DNA of 5,157 nucleotides from Chloroflexota bacterium. Lineage in GTDB: Bacteria > Desulfobacterota > Desulfuromonadia > Desulfuromonadales > Geopsychrobacteraceae. The DNA lies in the NCBI GenBank assembly GCA_015222355.1, contig JADFVC010000231.1:1-5157 (forward strand), read 5' to 3'. Shown here one piece after another: positions 1 through 5,157 of the stretch (the stretch's first letter is position 1; every line of letters begins with the position of its first letter). The notes beneath the pieces were generated by a model. It did no database searches and was not told the DNA's origin. It saw only the letters and a program-made list of their open reading frames with translations. A program made the translations under genes and the position numbers.

Positions 1-430
1 AAGCAGCATCTCTATCTTGATGTTCATTAACCAGGATATAGTCTTCCGGTTTCATCGCTGAACAATCAGGCATATTAACCAGTTCACCGGCTTCCTGCAT
101 GTCACGTGAAGTCTTACCGCTCATTATTGACCATCCATATTCAACACGCAGTTCACGCACTCGCCTGGCCCACTCGCTGATACCTGCAACGATCATAATT
201 TCTTTATGAGAAATGATTTGACAGGGGTACTGTCGCAGGTAAAACAGAATACGATCTCTTGCCGACTTGGCCATATCAGCCGGGACCAGTGAAGTTCCCA
301 GTTCTTTGAGGGTATCCCATACCGGCAACAAAGACAAAACCTGTGTACGCAAATCTGCCCTTGATCCAGTCTCAAAAGCGGCCAGTAATTGAATCAACTG
401 CTGTTTCAACTGCGCTTTTTTCAATGCCAT
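1..430 (-). CDS. Probable HNH-type restriction endonuclease, N-terminal part (cut by window edge)
   Basis: Open frame from ATG at 430 running off the window (143 codons seen, no stop). The N-terminus (about residues 1-50, MALKKAQLKQQLIQLL...) is helical and charged. Residues about 57-138 look like a winged helix: 'ARDRILFYLRQYPCQIISHKEIM' (split here as ARDRILFYLRQ / YPCQIISHKEIM) followed by 'SEWARRVRELRVEYGW' and 'MKPEDYILVNEHQ'. From memory, the S/EWARRVRELR..GW block followed by a Y.L element is the arrangement found upstream of the HNH domain in restriction endonucleases encoded beside cytosine methyltransferases. The HNH catalytic residues would lie beyond the window and are not seen, so the nuclease role is inferred from this block and from position. 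It starts 4 bp after the methyltransferase stop with no good Shine-Dalgarno, which suggests translational coupling so that the nuclease is made after the methylase. Alternative: another DNA-binding partner of the methyltransferase. Confidence 0.72.
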   Translation of the reverse strand, partial: MALKKAQLKQQLIQLLAAFETGSRADLRTQVLSLLPVWDTLKELGTSLVPADMAKSARDRILFYLRQYPCQIISHKEIMIVAGISEWARRVRELRVEYGWSIMSGKTSRDMQEAGELVNMPDCSAMKPEDYILVNEHQDRDAA

Positions 431-434
431 ATAA

Positions 435-1601
435 TTACACCGCGACTTTTACAGTTGCTATCTGCTGATAAATTGTTTCTGTTTCATTTACATAAAAGGA
501 ATCCGTCTGTCCTTCAAGGGAGCGGATGACCTCAAAGCCTATTGCCTCAGCCAAAAGCGGCGGAACAGCATTCCCTATCTGTTTGGCAATTTCAATTTTG
601 GACCCTTTAAAAATAAAATCATCCGGAAACGATTGTATCCGAGCAGCCTCACGATGAGTGATCGGCCGGTGCTGTTCGGGGTGTAAATAACGCCCCTTTT
701 CCGGTTTGAAAAATTCTGTGCGAATTGTTACCGATGGACGATCCCACCACAGGCGTCCGAACAAGTCGGTACTACCGGAGGGTTTATTGATCCAGCAAGC
801 AGGGGTAATATCAGGTCTATTGCGCTGTAAATCAAACCTGTTTCCTCCAGCCGGCACGGCTAAATACCTTTCATAACTTACAGGTTTCGGCTGCCTACCG
901 AAATGGAGGTCAAGAGGAGAAGGCAATGCCCTGATTTCTGTACCGACAGGTTCCGGTAAATCTCCGATTGCCGATTTTACATTGTTCCATGGCAGCGGGA
1001 GCAACGTACTCAGCAAGTTCGGTTCTAAATCAATAAGCTTTGCAGGGTCACAATAGGAAGGGAGCGGCAAGGAGATATGATTATCTTTTGCAGCCATAAT
1101 AATTGTTCTGAACCGCATTTCAGAGACACCGTAATTTGCAGCGTTCAGTACTCTTTTTTGAATATATTTATATCCAAGTTTTTTCAGTGTTTGCAGAATC
1201 TCTACACACTCCGGCGAAGTGAGCAGTTGCCTGACGTTCTCCATGACAACAACGCGAGCACCGCAAAGTTCAACAACCCGCATAAACTGAGACCACAAAG
1301 AACGCCTTGGGTCGCCCTGACGGTTTTTATTGAGAAGAGAAAAACCTTGGCAGGGAGGGCCGCCGATAACGACATCAGCTGTAGGAATCACATGATCCCT
1401 GTTGTCCAGCAACTCAACGATGTCACCTAATACGGTGTGTGTACCCTTTCGGTCAAAGTTGGCTCGGTAAGACTCAATTGCATGTTCGTTGAAATCATTG
1501 GCAAAGACAGGCTCAAAGAGACCGGTATCAACGAAGCCACGAGTCATCCCGCCGCAACCGGAGAAAAGGTCGATCAGTCTGTATTTTTTCTGGGGTTTCA
1601 T
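435..1601 (-). CDS. DNA (cytosine-5-)-methyltransferase of a Type II restriction-modification system
   Basis: Transfers methyl from S-adenosylmethionine to C5 of cytosine in a specific DNA site, protecting host DNA from the cognate nuclease. With the start at 1601 it has 388 residues, normal for a single-domain C5 methylase. Motif I is DLFSGCGGMTRGF (11-23). Motif IV is GGPPCQGFS (80-88) with catalytic Cys84. Motif VI is MENV (120-123). Motif VIII covers QKR (148-150) up to the MRFR at 162-165. Residues about 172-285 form the variable target-recognition region. LWWDRPSVTIRTEF (284-297) matches motif IX and KQIGNAVPPLLAEAIG (340-355) motif X. No key residue is missing; the target sequence cannot be read. 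The frame stays open upstream to a TTG at 1811. ATGs at 1631, 1619 and 1601 all precede motif I. I chose 1601 because motif I then starts at residue 11, as is usual, but none of the three has a well-spaced Shine-Dalgarno. It probably forms an operon with the nuclease downstream. Confidence 0.95.
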   Translation of the reverse strand: MKPQKKYRLIDLFSGCGGMTRGFVDTGLFEPVFANDFNEHAIESYRANFDRKGTHTVLGDIVELLDNRDHVIPTADVVIGGPPCQGFSLLNKNRQGDPRRSLWSQFMRVVELCGARVVVMENVRQLLTSPECVEILQTLKKLGYKYIQKRVLNAANYGVSEMRFRTIIMAAKDNHISLPLPSYCDPAKLIDLEPNLLSTLLPLPWNNVKSAIGDLPEPVGTEIRALPSPLDLHFGRQPKPVSYERYLAVPAGGNRFDLQRNRPDITPACWINKPSGSTDLFGRLWWDRPSVTIRTEFFKPEKGRYLHPEQHRPITHREAARIQSFPDDFIFKGSKIEIAKQIGNAVPPLLAEAIGFEVIRSLEGQTDSFYVNETETIYQQIATVKVAV

Positions 1602-1650
1602 ATTCGCATTATTATACATAATTAGTGACATGCCTACCGTAGAGTTTGTG

Positions 1651-1683
1651 GATTGTATCGTATTTTGAGCTGGAGATACAATC
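1651..1683 (-). promoter_or_regulatory. Inverted repeat over a candidate methyltransferase promoter
   Basis: GATTGTATC at 1651-1659 and GATACAATC at 1675-1683 are exact reverse complements, 9-bp arms 15 bp apart. On the minus strand the upstream arm contains TTGTAT (1681-1676) and the downstream arm TACAAT (1657-1652), 18 bp apart. They sit as a weak -35 and a good -10, with transcription expected to begin near 1645, just ahead of the methyltransferase ATGs at 1631-1601. A protein binding both arms would cover the promoter. Methylase genes are often controlled by such operators (methylase autoregulation or C proteins), but no binding protein is shown here. It could instead act as an RNA hairpin. 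Confidence 0.45.
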
Positions 1684-1716
1684 TTGATATAGTTTGGTTG
1701 TTGCGACAGGAAATGT

Positions 1717-1747
1717 GCTGTCCCTGCTTGGCAGGCCAGCTTACAGC
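1717..1747 (-). other. Stem-loop just after the TerB-like gene (possible weak terminator or attenuator)
   Basis: On the minus strand GCTGT (1747-1743) pairs with ACAGC (1721-1717), enclosing CCTGC / GCAGG (1735-1731 with 1727-1723) around a 3-nt CAA loop. An unpaired 7-nt strand faces a single base, giving a 10-pair stem with an asymmetric internal loop. It begins 15 bp past the stop of the TerB-like gene. Only a short ATTT follows, so it would be a poor intrinsic terminator. It may instead stabilise the upstream mRNA end or lower read-through into the methyltransferase. Confidence 0.3.
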
Positions 1748-1761
1748 AGAGCTTGAATAGT

Positions 1762-2436
1762 TCAACCGCTTTGCCATATCGACCACCGCGATGCGACAGC
1801 ACCGGGGACAATTTCTTCAGGGATCACATAGACCGGGCCACCAGAACATTGGTTGCAATAGAAGACAGCACCACGCCTCTGTAAATCGACCAACCCGTTT
1901 TTGATTTCTTTTTCTGTATGAATATCGTTCCCAGCTTTGGGAAATTTGTTCAGACTGGCTTGAATAAGATGGTGGTCATTAAGAGATAGGCCAACATATG
2001 CTCTCAGCTTGGCAAGAAGCCGTTTTTCGTCTTCACTGATAACATCATCTTCGAGAGCGACCTCCAACACGGTTTTATAGGTATTGATCGCATCGGCGTT
2101 CTTGTACTTAAAGGCTTCCGGGCTGGTCGCCTCCGCAATAATTCGCTTCTCGTAGTCGATGATACTGGCAATAATTGTTTGCTCATCTAGCTGGCACTGA
2201 TCTGCCCCCAGCAATGTTTCCATCAAGAAAAAAGCCAGGGCCTTCGTGTCAAACGAAACACCGGAAAACTTCATCCGTTTATCAATGTTTTCAGTATTTT
2301 GCAGAATATCTCGATCAGAGATTATGCGCTTACGAGAGGTGGCTTCATCCGGTTTAAGCGTGTCCTTGGTGTAGCTATCAAGGATTCGATGAAGGTTGAT
2401 TTTGGACATGCAATCGACTGCTTCTTCAATTCTCAT
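1762..2436 (-). CDS. TerB-like domain protein, accessory gene upstream of the methyltransferase
   Basis: A 224-residue soluble protein with no signal peptide or membrane segment. Residues about 117-165 (INTYKTVLEVALEDDVIS, then EDEKRLLAKLRAYVGL and DHHLIQASL) look like a helical TerB-type fold with the typical acidic stretch D130-D131...E135-D136-E137. LHTEKEI-like and LQRRG blocks (172-189) follow, then YCNQC, one CxxC pair (194-197), and PVYVIPEEIV (201-210). Residues 1-110 are helical and not recognised. The start at 2436 is chosen for GGGAGGG 4 nt upstream (2447-2441); the ATG at 2457 lacks such a site. The last 13 residues (GAVASRWSIWQSG) are unlike the rest, and the +1 frame here continues into the methyltransferase, so the C-terminus may be frameshifted or truncated. 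TerB-like domains occur in tellurite-resistance and phage-defence contexts; its role here is unknown, with an accessory role in the restriction system inferred from position. Confidence 0.7.
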   Translation of the reverse strand: MRIEEAVDCMSKINLHRILDSYTKDTLKPDEATSRKRIISDRDILQNTENIDKRMKFSGVSFDTKALAFFLMETLLGADQCQLDEQTIIASIIDYEKRIIAEATSPEAFKYKNADAINTYKTVLEVALEDDVISEDEKRLLAKLRAYVGLSLNDHHLIQASLNKFPKAGNDIHTEKEIKNGLVDLQRRGAVFYCNQCSGGPVYVIPEEIVPGAVASRWSIWQSG

Positions 2437-2490
2437 ATTTCCCTCCCATTTAAGCAAAGTCAGGTTTAATCCGACAAATTTTCTAACTTA

Positions 2491-2536
2491 TTAAAAACAC
2501 CCCGACGCAACACGCCCTTTTCGAAGGCCTGGGTGT
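2491..2536 (-). terminator. Candidate Rho-independent terminator of the DUF2157/DUF4824 operon
   Basis: Reading the minus strand, ACACCC (2536-2531) pairs with GGGTGT (2502-2497) and is followed at once by further Ts, giving GTTTTTAA. The 28-nt interior can fold again through GGCCTT / AAGGGC around a CGAA-type loop. It starts about 45 bp after the DUF4824 stop and lies about 55 bp before the TerB-like start, where a terminator separating two units would be expected. The long apical part makes it weaker than a textbook case. Confidence 0.42.
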
Positions 2537-2579
2537 CAGCACGCAGGCATCGGCAGGGCCGTCCCGCTTTCGTCTCTTC

Positions 2580-3410
2580 CTATTCTTTTTCTCCGGCCGG
2601 GGTCAATACGACTGCCTCAATCCACGGTTCGAAGCGGCTGCCCCAGTTGACCGTCACTGTATAGCGGGGTTGCCAATTGCGTGCTTCAGGCGACGCATCA
2701 TAAGAAGAAAGGTATTTTCTTGGCGGCAGGCCCACAAGCGGTTTCTGCAGGGAAAGCGGTACATGCAACCGATCGACCAGCAGTTGAACAATCCTGCCGT
2801 GCACCTTTCGCTCATCGGTATACGAATAACTGGCCCTGACCTCCGCAGCGACAATGGCAAAGCGACTCCGATCCGGATAGCGCTGCCGCAGGGCTTCTGG
2901 ACCCGGTCCGACATCGACCGCGAACAGCCGCGAACGCGATAGCAAATCCTCCCTGATTCTGGCGACCTGCGAGGCGAGTCGTTCTGCCTTCTTTTCGTCG
3001 GCAGGGGTTTTCCCCACCAACTCGGCAATCTCCGTCTCTTTTTCGACTTGGTAATTCCGCCAAGCTTCCCCCGCGTATTCAAGGACCACGTACCCCCGCT
3101 TCGGTAGGAGTTGTCGGTAATAGTTCCTGTCCTGGTTATTTTGCTTGATTGCCTCGATATCAAACCCGAGATCCGTCAGTTTTTGTGCGTCAAGCCAGGA
3201 TTGTCCCGAGGAATATTCATTCCAGTCGAAACGTAGGGAGACACCGCTATTCTCCTCTTTCTGATAGGTCGCGAGGTAATCGAGTTCACGCTCAGTCAGG
3301 GTCAATGTCGCCTCGGCGGCGCCGCTGCGATTACCGGCAACGCCGAGCAGAATGATTCCATTGACGAGAACGATCAGGACCAGAGCGATCAGCAGATAAC
3401 TATTTTTCAT
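2580..3410 (-). CDS. DUF4824-like membrane-anchored protein of unknown function
   Basis: A 276-residue protein. Residues 5-24 (YLLIALVLIVLVNGIILLGV) form a single N-terminal hydrophobic helix, either a signal anchor or uncleaved signal, with no lipobox cysteine. The rest is hydrophilic and should lie in the periplasm. NRSGAAEATLTLTEREL (27-43), ENSGVSLRFDW (53-63), RGYVVLEY (105-112) and RLFAVDVGPGPEALRQRYPD (161-180) agree with my memory of the DUF4824 family. The RGYVVLEY block also resembles the GDYxxLxY signature of proteins found beside DUF2157 genes. A charged helical stretch spans about 121-158. Start at 3410: ATGA overlap with the upstream stop, and GGAGGTGA in front. An in-frame upstream start at 3521 would lie inside the previous gene and is rejected. 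It is probably co-translated with, and works with, the membrane protein before it. No catalytic motif is seen. Confidence 0.8.
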   Translation of the reverse strand: MKNSYLLIALVLIVLVNGIILLGVAGNRSGAAEATLTLTERELDYLATYQKEENSGVSLRFDWNEYSSGQSWLDAQKLTDLGFDIEAIKQNNQDRNYYRQLLPKRGYVVLEYAGEAWRNYQVEKETEIAELVGKTPADEKKAERLASQVARIREDLLSRSRLFAVDVGPGPEALRQRYPDRSRFAIVAAEVRASYSYTDERKVHGRIVQLLVDRLHVPLSLQKPLVGLPPRKYLSSYDASPEARNWQPRYTVTVNWGSRFEPWIEAVVLTPAGEKE

Positions 3411-4462
3411 GCCGTCACCTCCCGTCCCGTCGCCCGGAGCCGGCGCATGCCTAACAACAGCCCGATGGCAATCAGGCCGAGCAGCAAGAAGAAGAGATAT
3501 TTCGGCATCCAGTCCCACCACCAGTCATACAACTTGGTGTAGAGAAACAGAACAAAGAACGTGGCGCCGAGATTGACCATGCCGGGCCAGTGCCGGCGAA
3601 TGCCGAGTGCAATAATCCCGGCCGACACCACAAACCCGAGCACCTGATAGAGATATTCAATATGCGTCGACGACCAGGCCAGATAGCTGATCTCGCCGTA
3701 GTTGGCCAGAATTAGAATGGAGATAAAGATAGCCAGAAAGCCGAAAACCCGGTAGTTGCCGGCAAACTGCGGATGATGCCGGTGCGGCAATAACGGAACC
3801 AGGGCCAGAATCAGGCCGGCAACGATAAAATTCTCCGGGCGCTCGCCGAAGGAAATCCAGTAACAGCCACTCCAGGTGCCGACAGTCGCCGCCAGATAAC
3901 CCATTAGGCAAGTCATCCCGGCTACCAGTGGCAGGCGCAAGCTGAAGCCATAAGCGAGTAGCAGGGCGAAACAGCCCCAGACCAGAAAGACATTTTGACT
4001 CGGCGTGACATTAAAGATGGTGCCAAGAACAGAGAGATCGAGAACGAAGGCGGCAAATGCGACCGAGGCGAGCAACGACGTGAAATAGAGGGTCTTTTCC
4101 CGGGTGGCGACGAAGCCGGTTGCCAACAGAAGAAGCAACGGAGCCAGGATCAGAATTACGACCTGCAATGATGTTGAGAGGTCGCCCCAGAAGCGGTAGA
4201 AAAAAAAGAAGATGGCGGCCGAAATGGCCAGGGCCCCGAGGAATGAGACGATGCGCATCCCCCACGAGAGCTGCCGGTCGACGCCGGTGACATCGACGTC
4301 GAAATGCTCGGCATACTCCCCAAGCAAATTGTCGTGGTAGTTCTGCACCTGCCGGGCCTCATCCCCGCCAAGCGTCAGCACACCAGCCTCTTCCAACTGC
4401 GTCAATTCGTTCCGAAACGCGTAAATCCTATCGACCCGTTTCTGGGCATCGTCCTTCTGCAT
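3407..4462 (-). CDS. DUF2157-type polytopic inner-membrane protein
   Basis: A 351-residue protein. The first 68 residues are hydrophilic and likely cytoplasmic (QKRVDRIYAFRNELTQLEEAGVL...), as in DUF2157 proteins. About ten hydrophobic segments follow, near residues 71-90, 99-120, 125-148, 157-175, 178-196, 211-225, 237-255, 270-288, 293-312 and 321-339, with a tryptophan-rich WWWDW (314-318) before the last. The tail is short and basic (MRRLRATGR). No transport or catalytic motif is recognised, so only the location is clear: the inner membrane. Start at 4462 is supported by AAGGAGT 8 nt upstream (4477-4471). An upstream in-frame start at 4525 falls in repeat DNA and would add residues without family resemblance. 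The last codons overlap the next gene by ATGA, implying coupled synthesis and probably a two-protein membrane complex. GC is high here: I count 43 of 60 at 3421-3480. Confidence 0.85.
   Translation of the reverse strand: MQKDDAQKRVDRIYAFRNELTQLEEAGVLTLGGDEARQVQNYHDNLLGEYAEHFDVDVTGVDRQLSWGMRIVSFLGALAISAAIFFFFYRFWGDLSTSLQVVILILAPLLLLLATGFVATREKTLYFTSLLASVAFAAFVLDLSVLGTIFNVTPSQNVFLVWGCFALLLAYGFSLRLPLVAGMTCLMGYLAATVGTWSGCYWISFGERPENFIVAGLILALVPLLPHRHHPQFAGNYRVFGFLAIFISILILANYGEISYLAWSSTHIEYLYQVLGFVVSAGIIALGIRRHWPGMVNLGATFFVLFLYTKLYDWWWDWMPKYLFFLLLGLIAIGLLLGMRRLRATGREVTA
3415..3422 (-). promoter_or_regulatory. Perfect ribosome binding site for the DUF4824-like gene
   Basis: On the minus strand GGAGGTGA lies 4 nt before the ATG at 3410 and is fully complementary to the 16S rRNA 3' end. 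It lies inside the last codons of the DUF2157-type gene. It fixes the start at 3410 and indicates strong expression relative to the upstream gene. Confidence 0.8.
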
Positions 4463-4492
4463 TTCACCCCACTCCTTTTCATGGCACGCAAT

Positions 4493-4526
4493 AAATTCCG
4501 TGGGACACGAAATTCCGGGGGACACA
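4493..4526. repeat. Two tandem 17-bp units in the gap between the ORF6N and DUF2157 genes
   Basis: aaattccgtgggacacg (4493-4509) is followed directly by aaattccgggggacaca (4510-4526), 15 of 17 bases equal. The unit TGTGTCCCCCGGAATTT (minus strand) resembles, from memory, short sequences scattered through some deltaproteobacterial genomes near Y1/REP-associated transposases. No transposase is present here. It lies between the ORF6N stop and the DUF2157 ribosome binding site, so it is most likely a solo repeat remnant, possibly acting in the leader of the following operon. Confidence 0.6.
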
Positions 4527-4541
4527 ATACCTGTTGTTCAC

Positions 4542-5066
4542 CTACCGGTAAGCCCCCGCTGCCTCTTTAACCTTAAAACCAATCGACTCCTTCTCCGCCA
4601 CATCCGGCCGCATCAACTGCCGAATCGCATCAAACACCACCCGGAACCGATCATCATATTTCTGTTCCAGCTGCTCAAGCCGTTCCGCCAACTCAGAATG
4701 CGAAGCAAGAATCCTGCGCAGCTGCACAAAGGTACGCATGATCTCGATATTGACCTGCACCGCACGCGGGCTGTGCAAAACGCTGGAGAGCATTGCCACG
4801 CCTTGCTCGGAGAATGCATAAGGCGGCGTACGTCTGCCACCCCACTGACTTGAGGTCACAGATTGTGACTTCAAGTCTTTAAACTCCTGATTTGTCAGCT
4901 GAAACATGAAGTCTGCGGGGAACCTGTCGAGGTTTCTTTTGACTGCCTGTATCAATTTTTTGTTTTCAATACCGTATAGTTCAGCCAGATCCTCATCGAA
5001 AATAACCTTGTCCCCTCGAATGATACGGATCGAACGTTCTACACGGATTAAGTCAATCTGTGTCAT
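4542..5066 (-). CDS. ORF6N-domain DNA-binding protein
   Basis: A 174-residue protein that looks complete. Residues about 9-95 match the ORF6N domain as I know it: [13 protein letters not shown] (21-33), [21 protein letters not shown] (split LIQAVKRN / [13 protein letters not shown], 38-58), [13 protein letters not shown] (67-79), [19 protein letters not shown] (81-99). The ending [20 protein letters not shown] (101-120) is also typical. Residues 121-150 form a likely coiled coil, and the tail IGFKVKE is common in this family. ORF6N domains occur in phage antirepressor-like proteins and in many solitary bacterial copies, so a DNA-binding or regulatory role is likely but its target is unknown. 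Start at 5066 follows AGAGGGGGGG a few bases upstream; an in-frame GTG at 5093 is possible but has no such site. No phage genes are visible around it, so it is probably a stand-alone chromosomal copy or phage remnant. Confidence 0.9.
   Translation of the reverse strand: MTQIDLIRVERSIRIIRGDKVIFDEDLAELYGIENKKLIQAVKRNLDRFPADFMFQLTNQEFKDLKSQSVTSSQWGGRRTPPYAFSEQGVAMLSSVLHSPRAVQVNIEIMRTFVQLRRILASHSELAERLEQLEQKYDDRFRVVFDAIRQLMRPDVAEKESIGFKVKEAAGAYR
4847..4877. repeat. 31-bp near-perfect palindrome inside the ORF6N gene
   Basis: GACTTGAGGTCACA (4847-4860) and TGTGACTTCAAGTC (4864-4877) are inverted copies, 13 of 14 positions pairing, around a 3-bp GAT centre. It encodes residues [11 protein letters not shown] (about 64-74) of the ORF6N domain, a conserved stretch, so it is part of the gene and not an insertion. 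It could form a strong hairpin in DNA or mRNA or serve as a binding site for a dimeric protein, possibly the ORF6N protein itself. Confidence 0.7.
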
Positions 5067-5157
5067 TGCCCCCCCTCTTTGAATCTGTTCCACAATGTTG
5101 ATTTTACATCACCCTTAAGTCAGATCGACCGCCATTTCTTGCAACGCTCCTAAAATC
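5067..5157 (-). other. Leader region of the ORF6N gene
   Basis: This 91-bp stretch has no open frame of note. On the minus strand it holds a G-rich ribosome binding site (5078-5069) and a possible -10, TAAAAT (5107-5102). I find no convincing -35 at 16-18 bp in front of it, so the promoter is only suggested. The upstream neighbour lies outside the window. Confidence 0.3.

Noticed and set aside
193..375. Minus-strand 60-codon open frame
   Set aside because: Alternative frame inside the nuclease gene; the other frame carries the winged-helix pattern and starts 4 bp after the methyltransferase.
1077..1430. Plus-strand 117-codon open frame
   Set aside because: Lies wholly antisense to the methyltransferase motifs; its product has no recognisable features and no ribosome binding site stands out.
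1611..1616. Perfect TATAAT on the minus strand just before the ATG at 1601
   Set aside because: No -35-like hexamer at 16-18 bp (the sequence there is CGGTAG) and it overlaps the possible start at 1619; chance in AT-rich sequence is likely.
2654..3163. Minus-strand 169-codon open frame inside the DUF4824-like gene
   Set aside because: Shifted-frame shadow: very rich in Arg and Ser, while the overlapping frame matches a family and has a perfect ribosome binding site.
4304..4853. Plus-strand open frames (4304-4570 and 4500-4853)
   Set aside because: Antisense to the DUF2157 start and ORF6N gene; low-complexity composition and no family resemblance.
5100..5157. GATTTTA (5100-5106) and TAAAATC (5151-5157) as possible inverted ends of an element
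   Set aside because: Only 7 AT-rich bases with 44 bp between them, and the second copy lies at the window edge; easily chance.

Overview
The window reads almost entirely on the minus strand (listed below in transcription order, high to low coordinates). It looks like a chromosomal segment of a Gram-negative bacterium. The adjoining DUF2157-type membrane protein and DUF4824-type protein, together with an ORF6N protein, recall Desulfuromonadota (Geobacter/Pelobacter/Desulfuromonas-like) genomes. That placement rests on remembered gene company, not on a search.

Region 1 (5157-4463): a leader, then a complete ORF6N-domain protein (5066-4542). Its coding sequence contains a striking 31-bp near-perfect palindrome. 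The short gap behind the gene holds two tandem 17-bp units (aaattccgKgggacacR) that look like a piece of dispersed or mobile-element DNA.

Region 2 (4462-2580): a two-gene operon. A polytopic membrane protein with an N-terminal DUF2157-like cytoplasmic segment and about ten membrane helices overlaps by ATGA, with a perfect Shine-Dalgarno, a single-anchor protein resembling DUF4824. A candidate Rho-independent terminator lies at 2491-2536.

Region 3 (2436-1): a defence-type cassette, more AT-rich than Region 2. It runs TerB-like accessory protein, then a C5-cytosine DNA methyltransferase with all key motifs, then (4-bp gap) the N-terminal part of what is probably an HNH-type restriction endonuclease, cut by the window edge. 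The 160-bp stretch between the TerB-like gene and the methyltransferase holds a structured hairpin and a perfect 9-bp inverted repeat. The repeat's two arms fall on the -35 and -10 positions of a candidate promoter, as expected of an operator controlling a methyltransferase. The same stretch is also open in the methyltransferase frame, so an N-terminal extension or an old frameshifted fusion with the TerB-like protein cannot be excluded.

The likely reading is a Type II restriction-modification system with an extra upstream TerB-like component, inserted beside a conserved membrane-protein operon. The least described points are the TerB-like partner, the methyltransferase leader, and the palindrome inside the ORF6N gene.
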